Shown: positions 1-5,142 of the stretch, one piece after another
Layout of the letters: every line of letters starts with the position of its first letter
Numbering within the stretch: the first letter of the stretch is position 1
DNA from: Actinomycetota bacterium
GTDB lineage: Bacteria > Actinomycetota > Thermoleophilia > Gaiellales > Gaiellaceae
NCBI GenBank assembly: GCA_013697465.1
Contig: JACCWU010000169.1
Span: 1 to 5,546, forward strand
Direction: 5' to 3'
DNA: 5,546 nt
Position numbers and translations under genes: made by a program
Notes under the pieces: model-generated
What the model saw: only the letters and a program-made list of their open reading frames with translations
The model's database searches: none
Told to the model about the DNA's origin: nothing

Positions 1-834
1 GCCGAACACGACACACCGAACCCCTGCCGCCAGAGCCCGTCTCGCCACCTCGCCGGGCGCCTTGCCTTCCGCGGTCGTGTCGTCGACCGTGCCCTCCCCG
101 GTGACGACGAGATCGGCCCGCCCGAGGTGCGCGTCGAAGCGGAGCAGATCGAGCACCGCAGGCGCACCCGCGACGAGCTCGGCGCCTAGGGCGGCGAAAG
201 CCGCGCCGAGGCCCCCGGCAGCTCCGGAGCCGGGAAGCTCGGCGAAGGGACGCAGCTCGTCAATGCCGCGGAGGCGCTCTTCCAGGAGCTCGACGTCCTT
301 CGGAGACGCTCCCTTCTGCGGCCCGAAGAGCCTCGCCGCGTCGGCGAGCCGCGTTCGCACGTCGACGAGCGCAACCGTCGCGAGCGGGAGTTCCGCCAGG
401 ACTTCGCGCATCCCGGCGCCACCGTCCACGGTGGCCGAGCCGCCGAGCGCCACGACGAGCGAGGCCGGGCGCTCGTCCAGCGCGGCGAGAACGAGCTCGC
501 CCAGACCCCGGCTCGACGCCCGGAGCGGGTCGAGCTCCGCCGGCGCAAGGAGAGGCAGTCCGATGGCCGCCGCAGCCTCGACGACCGCTCGCCCGTCGGG
601 CAGAACGAGCCAGCGCGAAGAGATCGCTCGTCCGAGCGGATCTGGAACACGAGCATGGCGCCACTCTCCGCCGAGCGCGTTCCGGAGCACCTCCGTCGTC
701 CCTTCGCCGCCATCTGCGACAGGCAGCTCGGTGGCTGCCACTCCCGCGTCGCGGAATCCTCGAGCGAGCGCAGCCGCGGCCGCGTCGGCGTCGAGAACGC
801 CTTTGAGGCTAGCGGGAGAGAGGAGCGGCCTCAG
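1..834 (-). CDS. glxK: Glycerate kinase (GlxK/GarK family), C-terminus beyond left edge
   Basis: This gene encodes an ATP-dependent cytosolic kinase expected to phosphorylate glycerate in glyoxylate, glycolate or serine breakdown. The 278 visible residues carry the family hallmarks: an N-terminal SPASLKG (family APDSFKG), PVADGGEGT at residues 38-46, a DPLG segment near 65-68, GGSATVDGGAGM at 131-142, FGPQKGAS at 170-177, GSGAAGGLG at 202-210 and VVTGEG at 243-248. The frame is still open at base 1 after VVFG, so the C-terminus is missing. No ATG, GTG or TTG lies in frame early enough to include the conserved N-terminus. The first GTG, at 741, would remove 31 residues, so I place the start at CTG 834, which has GGAG 7 nt upstream. 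It overlaps the end of the membrane-protein gene by 26 nt. Compared with E. coli GarK as I remember it, about 32 residues are missing between GGAGM and the DV motif. The family is certain; the substrate position (2- or 3-phosphoglycerate product) cannot be read from the sequence. Confidence 0.93.
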   Translation of the reverse strand, partial: MRPLLSPASLKGVLDADAAAAALARGFRDAGVAATELPVADGGEGTTEVLRNALGGEWRHARVPDPLGRAISSRWLVLPDGRAVVEAAAAIGLPLLAPAELDPLRASSRGLGELVLAALDERPASLVVALGGSATVDGGAGMREVLAELPLATVALVDVRTRLADAARLFGPQKGASPKDVELLEERLRGIDELRPFAELPGSGAAGGLGAAFAALGAELVAGAPAVLDLLRFDAHLGRADLVVTGEGTVDDTTAEGKAPGEVARRALAAGVRCVVFG

Positions 835-1909
835 GTGCCGGCTCCGGCTCCGGCTTCGGCTCGATCTCGCCGGACATCTCGCGAACGCCCTCAGCGGCGT
901 TCTCAGCCGACTCGCCCTCGTCGTCCATGCGCCGCAGAACGGCGAGCGAGATGCCCTCCCGGGCGAGTGCGAGCAGCCCGAGCGCGACCCCGCACACCAT
1001 CTCGATCGCCTGCAACGCGAGCCCGAAGGCGAAGCCGGTCGCGTATGGCACCCCATAGTTCCTGAGCGGAACTGCAACGGCGGCCTGCACCAGCCCGACG
1101 TTTCCCGGCCAGAGCGGCACGATCGTAGCGACGTTCATGAGCACGAGCACGAGGCCGGCGGCGGGGAACGCCGCGTCGATGCCGAAGGCCTGCATCGTCG
1201 CCCAGACAGCGAGTAGCTGCATCAACCATCCGAGGCACTGGAGCAGGATCGCGCCAGCGAGCGGCACCGGGGCGTTCAGCACCGAGAGTCCCTGTCGCGC
1301 CATGACAAGTACGCGCCGGACCGATCCCATGCTCTCGAGAACCATCGGCCGGTGCCGGCGGCGCGCGCCGAGCCAGGCGACGGTGAAGAGGGCGAATCCG
1401 ACTCCGACGGCGGCAAGAGTGGCCACGACCGCCCAGTGCGGAACCTCCGCGGCGACGAGCACCCAGGCTACGAGAATCGTGGCCGGCACGAGATCGAAGA
1501 GGCGGTGGGCGATGACGGTCCCCACGAGCGCGGCGGTCGTCCCGGAGGGCGCGTCCGGAAGATGCCTGCGTAGCGTCGCCACGCGGGCGAGCTCACCGAG
1601 GCGGCCGGGAAGCGCAGCATTCGCGATCAGGCCGACGCCGAACGAGGAGAGGACGTGGATGAGCGGCGGCTGGTGCCGCGCCGGAAGGGCCTGCGCGATC
1701 GTCAGCCGCCACGAGAGGGCGCGAAAGAGCGTGGACACCACGTTGAGGAAGAACGCCAGCACGATCCAGCTCCAGGCGACCAGCCGGAAGGCGTCCGCCA
1801 CGCTGCCCCAGTCCGGCCCGCGCCACCAGACGAGGGCGAGCGCCACCGCGATCAGGGCGACCATGGTCGCCGCCTGCGTCCACGCACTCCTCAGGACTCG
1901 GGCCGTCAC
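809..1909 (-). CDS. LPG-synthase-TM / flippase-like integral membrane protein
   Basis: This 366-residue multi-pass membrane protein belongs to the family of the membrane domain of lysylphosphatidylglycerol synthase (PF03706-like, also YbhN/AglD-like). Members lacking a catalytic domain are often found beside glycosyltransferases and are suspected lipid or glycolipid transporters. Hydrophobic segments lie at about residues 12-29, 43-62, 84-100, 124-153, 158-180, 215-243, 250-268 and 290-316. The family signature N-x2-LPGRLGE is at 97-106 and a WPGNVG loop is at 267-272. The C-terminus (about 328-366) is hydrophilic, acidic and ends in a Pro-Glu repeat, probably a cytoplasmic tail. No soluble aminoacyl-transferase domain is present. 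The GTG start at 1909 overlaps the upstream glycosyltransferase stop as GTGA, and AAAGG lies 4 nt upstream, so translation is probably coupled. The family call is firm; the transported substrate is unknown. Confidence 0.92.
   Translation of the reverse strand: MTARVLRSAWTQAATMVALIAVALALVWWRGPDWGSVADAFRLVAWSWIVLAFFLNVVSTLFRALSWRLTIAQALPARHQPPLIHVLSSFGVGLIANAALPGRLGELARVATLRRHLPDAPSGTTAALVGTVIAHRLFDLVPATILVAWVLVAAEVPHWAVVATLAAVGVGFALFTVAWLGARRRHRPMVLESMGSVRRVLVMARQGLSVLNAPVPLAGAILLQCLGWLMQLLAVWATMQAFGIDAAFPAAGLVLVLMNVATIVPLWPGNVGLVQAAVAVPLRNYGVPYATGFAFGLALQAIEMVCGVALGLLALAREGISLAVLRRMDDEGESAENAAEGVREMSGEIEPKPEPEPAPEAAPLSR
842..845 (-). promoter_or_regulatory. Shine-Dalgarno GGAG supporting the CTG start
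   Basis: On the minus strand GGAG ends 7 nt before the CTG at 834, an ideal spacing. It is one unit of a short imperfect CCGGAG hexamer repeat (about 838-862). That repeat also encodes the Pro-Glu tail of the overlapping membrane protein, so several SD-like cores lie in tandem. This site is the main argument for choosing CTG as the glycerate kinase start. Confidence 0.5.
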
Positions 1910-3051
1910 GCCGCCTTTGCCCGGCCGCTCGTGAGGCCGGTCACGTGCTCATAGACGGCCACGAGGCGCGAGGCGATCCCGGGCCACGAGTAGCGCTCGA
2001 CCGCAATTCGCCGCGCCTCTTCCCCCAGCTGCTCCCGGCGAGGCTCGTCTTCGACGAGGCCGCAGATGGCATCGGCGAGTGCCACCGGGTCGCCGGGCGG
2101 AACCGCGACCGACGCGGACGGCTCGAGCACCTCGCGGTAGCCGGGGATGTCGGACGCGACCGCAGGGAGCGCGCATGCGAACGCTCGCGTGAGCACCATG
2201 CCGAAGCTCTCCTGCCCGAGCGAGGGAGCGACGAGCGCCTTTGCGCGAAGCAGCGTGTCGGTCAGCGTTTCCTGGCTGAGAAAGCCGACGATGTCGATTC
2301 CGGCGTCGGGCACGCGCAGGCGGGTCAGGAGCAGCCGGACCGCGAGCGGATCCGCTCCCGCGACCGTCAGCCTGAGCCCCGATCGGCGCTGAATCTCGGG
2401 CCAGGCCGCCAGCAGCACCTGAAGACCCTTGCGCGACTCCTGCCGGCCCGCGAAGACGATCCGGTGCTCACGTCCGCGGGCGGGGGCCGACTCCGGAACG
2501 AGCACGCCGTTCGGGATGACCTCGTACTCGCCCGGGAGCCAGCGTGCCTGCGACTCCCGGGCGCGCTCCGACACCGCGATCCGGTGGTCCAGTCGGTCGG
2601 CGAGGAATCCCCACGCAGGCCGGCAGAACCTCATCCAGCCGAGCTCGCCCGAGGCGTGAAACGTCCCGACCATGGGCGTCCGCCCCAGGACCAACGCGGA
2701 GACGCAGATGGCCGGTGTCATAGGCTCGTGGAGATGGAGGACGTCGAAGCGCTCGCGGGTGAGAGCTCTCCGAATCCGCGCGAAGGTGCGGGGAGAGAGG
2801 ACGATGTTAGGAAGCGAGCCGTTGGCCGGGACGATCACCGAGCGGCCGACGGGAATGACGTTGGCAGGCGGATCTCCGTGCCGTCCCACCCTCGGGTGCA
2901 AGACCCGTGTGAACTGACCCGGCGGGTCGTTGCCCATGATCAGCCGCACCTCGTGACCGAGGCCTTCGAGAGCCGCCGCCTGCATCTCGGCATGCTCGAC
3001 GACCGCTCCCCAGAAAGACCACGAGAACGGGACGACGATCCCGATCTTCAC
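1906..3051 (-). CDS. GT4-family glycosyltransferase, PimA-like
   Basis: This 381-residue GT-B retaining glycosyltransferase resembles mycobacterial PimA, which transfers mannose from GDP-mannose to phosphatidylinositol at the inner membrane face. The N-terminal Rossmann fold starts with KIGIVVPFS and has a glycine loop, WGAVVEH, at 14-20. HLHEP at 106-110 places H108 on the PimA catalytic histidine. FHAS is at 131-134, IAVSERAR at 158-165 and IPNGV at 179-183. The donor site has FAGR at 200-203 and RKG at 207-209, then GQESFGMVL at 279-287. The usual EX7E motif is altered: E281 is present but the second position, 289, is Arg. The first glycine-loop pair is Gly-Ala instead of Gly-Gly. The start is GTG 3051 because an in-frame TAG lies three codons upstream. 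No clear SD is present. It heads the minus-strand gene set and overlaps the next gene by 4 nt. The acceptor is probably a lipid, but acceptor and sugar are inferred only. Confidence 0.94.
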   Translation of the reverse strand: MKIGIVVPFSWSFWGAVVEHAEMQAAALEGLGHEVRLIMGNDPPGQFTRVLHPRVGRHGDPPANVIPVGRSVIVPANGSLPNIVLSPRTFARIRRALTRERFDVLHLHEPMTPAICVSALVLGRTPMVGTFHASGELGWMRFCRPAWGFLADRLDHRIAVSERARESQARWLPGEYEVIPNGVLVPESAPARGREHRIVFAGRQESRKGLQVLLAAWPEIQRRSGLRLTVAGADPLAVRLLLTRLRVPDAGIDIVGFLSQETLTDTLLRAKALVAPSLGQESFGMVLTRAFACALPAVASDIPGYREVLEPSASVAVPPGDPVALADAICGLVEDEPRREQLGEEARRIAVERYSWPGIASRLVAVYEHVTGLTSGRAKAA

Positions 3052-3057
3052 ACGCGG

Positions 3058-3063
3058 AGCCTA
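3058..3063 (-). promoter_or_regulatory. Candidate -10 (TAGGCT) for the glycosyltransferase gene set
   Basis: The minus strand reads TAGGCT, followed by six bases and then the GTG at 3051. This matches the actinobacterial TANNNT -10 with transcription starting on the first base of the start codon (leaderless mRNA). No SD is seen, which agrees with this. I see no convincing -35 hexamer, so confidence is limited. Confidence 0.35.
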
Positions 3064-3137
3064 GATGATCGACCACGCCGCCTCGCGCGCGCCACCAGCG
3101 GCGGCGGCAACCCGTGGCCGTCGCTCATCGCGGGCGA

Positions 3138-3143
3138 TACGCT
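3138..3143 (+). promoter_or_regulatory. Candidate -10 (TACGCT) for the VOC gene, possibly leaderless
   Basis: TACGCT fits TANNNT and ends 7 nt before the ATG at 3151. GGAG directly abuts the ATG with no spacing, so it is unlikely to act as an SD. A leaderless mRNA is the simplest reading. The -35 region (about 3114-3120) is poor. Confidence 0.33.
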
Positions 3144-3150
3144 CTGGGAG

Positions 3151-4071
3151 ATGCGTCTCGACGGTATCCACCACGTGACGTGCATCACGGCGGACGCCCC
3201 GCGAAACGTGGACTTCTACACCCGAGTGCTCGGGCTCCGGCTCGTCAAGAAGACGGTGAATCAGGACGATCCGACCGTCTACCACCTCTTCTACGCGGAC
3301 GAGAAGGGCTCTCCCGGAAGCGACATCACGTTCTTCGAGTACCCCGGCGTGCGCCGCGGACAGGCGGGCGCGGGGATGGTTCACACGGTCGTGTGGCGCG
3401 TCGCGTCCGAGGAGTCCCTGGACTTCTGGGCGCGGAGGCTTGCGCCCGAGGCATCCGTCCTCGAGCGGAGCGACGACGCTCTCGGGTTCGAGGACCCGGA
3501 AGGCCTGCGCCACGAGCTCACGGTCGCACAGGTTCCCGACGAGCCGCTCACGGCGGAGCATCCCGAGATCCCGGTCGAGCTCGCGCTTCAAGGCTTCCAC
3601 GAAGTCCGGGCTTTCGCGGCCGATCCCGATTCGAGCCGGTCCTTCCTGGAGGAGGCTCTCGGCTTCGTCCCGATCGAGAGTGACGTCTGGGAGATTCGGG
3701 GCGAGACTCGGGGCGGCAGCTACGCGTACGGTCCAGCCCCCGGGCCAGGCAGCGGTGGAGCGGGAACGGTGCACCACGTCGCCTGGGCTTCGACGATGGA
3801 GGAGCACGAGGGCTGGCGGGCGCGGGTCGAGGCCGCGGGCCTGCGGCCGACGCCCGTGATCGACCGCTTCTGGTTTCGCTCGATCTACTTCCGCGAGCCG
3901 AGCGGCGTTCTCTTCGAGATCGCGACGCTCGGACCGGGCTTCGCGGTGGACGAGGACCCGGAGCACCTCGGCGAGTCGCTCGTCCTCCCACCGGCTTTCG
4001 AGCACCTGCGCGACCAGATCGAGCCAGCGCTCACGCCGCTCGAGATTCTCGCAGAGACGCAGCGCCGCTGA
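3151..4071 (+). CDS. VOC-family ring-cleaving dioxygenase-like protein (MhqO/MhqA type)
   Basis: This 306-residue cytosolic protein is made of two vicinal-oxygen-chelate modules. Module one begins with GIHHVTCIT (residues 5-13) and has DFYTRVLGLRLVKKTVN (21-37), VHTVVWR (77-83) and HELTV (121-125). Module two has GFHEVRAF (148-155), VHHVAW (207-212), FWFRSIYFREPSGVLFEIAT (240-259) and a C-terminal extension to 306. Candidate metal ligands by position are H8, H78 or H209, and E256; I cannot assign the site without alignment. The LVKKTVN-D-P-YH-FY-D pattern is typical of proteins annotated as ring-cleaving dioxygenase, linked in Bacillus to hydroquinone and quinone stress. The ATG at 3151 is the only standard in-frame start near the conserved N-terminus, and the same frame is open far upstream only because of antisense high-GC sequence. 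It is divergent from the glycosyltransferase with a 99-bp gap. Family certain, substrate unknown. Confidence 0.94.
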   Translation: MRLDGIHHVTCITADAPRNVDFYTRVLGLRLVKKTVNQDDPTVYHLFYADEKGSPGSDITFFEYPGVRRGQAGAGMVHTVVWRVASEESLDFWARRLAPEASVLERSDDALGFEDPEGLRHELTVAQVPDEPLTAEHPEIPVELALQGFHEVRAFAADPDSSRSFLEEALGFVPIESDVWEIRGETRGGSYAYGPAPGPGSGGAGTVHHVAWASTMEEHEGWRARVEAAGLRPTPVIDRFWFRSIYFREPSGVLFEIATLGPGFAVDEDPEHLGESLVLPPAFEHLRDQIEPALTPLEILAETQRR

Positions 4072-4364
4072 CGAGAGCTCGCCGATCGTAGACCTCGGAA
4101 CGGGCGGCGATCGTCTCCGCCGCGGCTGACACATGCCGTGCCGGTTAGTCGTTTGAGCCGGCTTTGGATCTGAGCGCTCTGCCTCTCGATGGCGGCGGCG
4201 GCGAGCTCGCGCTTCGTCATCTTCGACCTGCCCTCGATGGCCAACTTGCCGGCGCGCTTGGCCAACTCGCCGACCTTGAGCTCGTCGAGCTCGGATCCGT
4301 TGCGGCGCGCCGACCGAGATTCGCCACCCGGCGCAGCCTCGATCGCCTCGCGCGTGCGCTTGAC
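3885..4364 (-). pseudogene. Rho_N (Rho termination factor N-terminal)-domain coding remnant
   Basis: The minus-strand frame from about 4364 reads VKRTREAIEAAP, then an Arg/Ser linker, then a clear Rho_N/SAP-like domain at about 4286-4179 (DELKVGELAKRAGK followed by IEGRSKMTKREL). This small helical domain is common in short actinobacterial proteins and is thought to bind nucleic acid. Codons have strongly G/C third positions over about 4364-4150, as in real genes here. The gene is not intact. The only standard start in frame, TTG 4265, falls inside the domain; no ATG, GTG or TTG precedes it before an in-frame TAG near 4470. The frame does not close until 3885, which would run about 187 nt antisense through the end of the VOC gene. 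An adjacent frame opening at GTG 4479 could supply an N-terminus (residues GSDLLVALDDAALF) if one base is inserted near 4370-4385, but it overlaps the stress promoter. This could be a sequencing frameshift, a decaying gene, or a non-canonical start. Confidence 0.5.
4104..4123. terminator. Weak hairpin downstream of the VOC gene
   Basis: GCGGCG at 4104-4109 pairs perfectly with CGCCGC at 4118-4123 around an 8-nt loop, 33 nt after the VOC stop. There is no T-tract. A 6-bp stem of this composition can arise by chance in such GC-rich DNA, so this is only a possible terminator. Confidence 0.18.
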
Positions 4365-4433
4365 GAGGGAGCAAGACGCGGGTGCGAAAGAGCGCCGCGT
4401 CGTCGAGCGCGACGAGCAGGTCCGAGCCTGCTT

Positions 4434-4458
4434 GTTTGACCGTCGCGCCCGCGGGTAT
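4434..4458 (+). promoter_or_regulatory. General-stress (sigma-B/sigma-F type) promoter for the DUF892 gene
   Basis: GTTTGA at 4434-4439 and GGGTAT at 4453-4458 are separated by 13 nt. This nearly matches the known sigma-B consensus GTTTAA-N12-14-GGGTAT and the mycobacterial SigF form GGTTT-N15-17-GGGTA. Transcription would start near 4465, giving a leader of about 32 nt that includes the ribosome binding site. DUF892 proteins are commonly stress-induced, so gene and promoter class agree. The assignment rests on motif match only. Confidence 0.6.
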
Positions 4459-4484
4459 GCCGAGCGCTACCGACAACACGACCG

Positions 4485-4490
4485 AAAGGA
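4485..4490 (+). promoter_or_regulatory. Ribosome binding site AAAGGA of the DUF892 gene
   Basis: AAAGGA lies 6 nt before the ATG at 4497. It favours this ATG over the second in-frame ATG at 4506. Confidence 0.75.
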
Positions 4491-4496
4491 CGCGAC

Positions 4497-5084
4497 ATGG
4501 CCCAGATGACCACCCCCAAGGCGCTCTTCGAGCACGAACTCAAGGACATGTACTACGCGGAGAAGACCGTCGAGAAGATGCTCCCCAAGCTCGCGAGCGA
4601 GGCGACGAGCCCCGAGCTCACCAAGGCCTTCAAGCACCACCTCGGGGAGACCAAGCAGCAGATCAAGAATCTCGAGCGCGTGTTCTCTCAGATCGGCAAG
4701 AGGGCCGAGGGTGAGAAGTGCCCGGGCATCGAGGGGCTCAAGACCGAGCACGACGAGTTCATGCAGGAGAACGACCCGTCGACGGAAATGCGCGACGTGT
4801 TCCTGACCGGAGCCGCAGCTCGCACCGAGCACTACGAGATCGCCGCCTACACCGGGCTCGTCTCGATGGCGCGGACGCTCGGCGAGACAGACGCGGCCAG
4901 GCTCCTAACGGAGAACCTTCGCCAGGAGAAGGAAGCGCTCAAGAAGGTCGAGACGATCTCGAAGAGCCTGCTCAAGGCGCAGAAGACGAACGGGAGCCGC
5001 TCGAATGGCTCGCGCCGAACGACCTCTCGGAGCGGCACGAGCACCGCTGGACGCAAGGCGACGACTCGCAGGACCTCGAGATAA
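4497..5084 (+). CDS. DUF892 ferritin-like protein (YciE/YciF family) with basic tail
   Basis: This 195-residue soluble protein has a ferritin-like four-helix body (PF05974, YciE/YciF) at about residues 7-163. The helices run at about 7-36, 40-70, 80-125 and 127-162. Recognisable family stretches are FEHELKDMYYAEK (11-23), SPELTKAFKHHLGET (38-52), KCPGIEGL (74-81), RTEHYEIAAY (109-118) and ENLRQEKEALKK (139-150). Candidate diiron ligands are E14, E51, E111, E114 and E144, unverified. The family is linked to osmotic, oxidative and metal stress, but its exact reaction is unproven. After residue 163 a roughly 30-residue tail of Ser, Arg, Thr, Gly and Lys is strongly basic and predicted disordered; I infer a possible nucleic-acid contact, as in tailed Dps proteins. 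The start is set by a good SD 6 nt upstream. A sigma-B-like promoter precedes it, and a strong hairpin begins 19 nt after the stop. Confidence 0.94.
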   Translation: MAQMTTPKALFEHELKDMYYAEKTVEKMLPKLASEATSPELTKAFKHHLGETKQQIKNLERVFSQIGKRAEGEKCPGIEGLKTEHDEFMQENDPSTEMRDVFLTGAAARTEHYEIAAYTGLVSMARTLGETDAARLLTENLRQEKEALKKVETISKSLLKAQKTNGSRSNGSRRTTSRSGTSTAGRKATTRRTSR

Positions 5085-5103
5085 AACCTGCTGCACTTTT
5101 TTT

Positions 5104-5142
5104 CTCACCGCGAGGGACCCTTCTCGGGACCCTCGCGGTGAG
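5104..5142. terminator. Strong hairpin between convergent genes
   Basis: CTCACCGCGAGGG (5104-5116) pairs perfectly with CCCTCGCGGTGAG (5130-5142). Inside, an A-A mismatch is followed by a 3-bp CCC/GGG helix and a TTCTC loop. A run of seven T (5097-5103) lies just before the hairpin on the plus strand, not after it, so neither strand shows a canonical hairpin-plus-U-tract. It sits 19 nt past the DUF892 stop and covers the last codons of the opposite ligase gene. A tail-less hairpin terminator serving one or both convergent genes is the likely role. Confidence 0.6.

Noticed and set aside
186..713. Minus-strand open frames overlapping glycerate kinase
   Set aside because: They are Arg/Ser-rich out-of-frame readings; all conserved GlxK motifs lie in the frame ending at CTG 834.
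739..741. GTG as the glycerate kinase start
   Set aside because: It would delete the conserved SPASLKG segment and begin just before PVADGGEGT.
62..1216. 384-codon plus-strand open frame
   Set aside because: It is antisense to glycerate kinase and the membrane protein; the composition (Ser/Arg/Ala) is typical of a high-GC shadow frame.
1945..3150. Long open plus-strand frame running upstream of, and continuous with, the VOC protein
   Set aside because: It is antisense to the glycosyltransferase, which has clear GT4 motifs. The upstream part is low-complexity Arg/Glu/Asp-rich and resembles no family. VOC homology begins at ATG 3151.
3061..4479. 472-codon minus-strand open frame
   Set aside because: Most of it is antisense to the VOC gene and is not family-like. 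Only its first ~35 codons were considered, as a possible shifted N-terminus for the Rho_N remnant.
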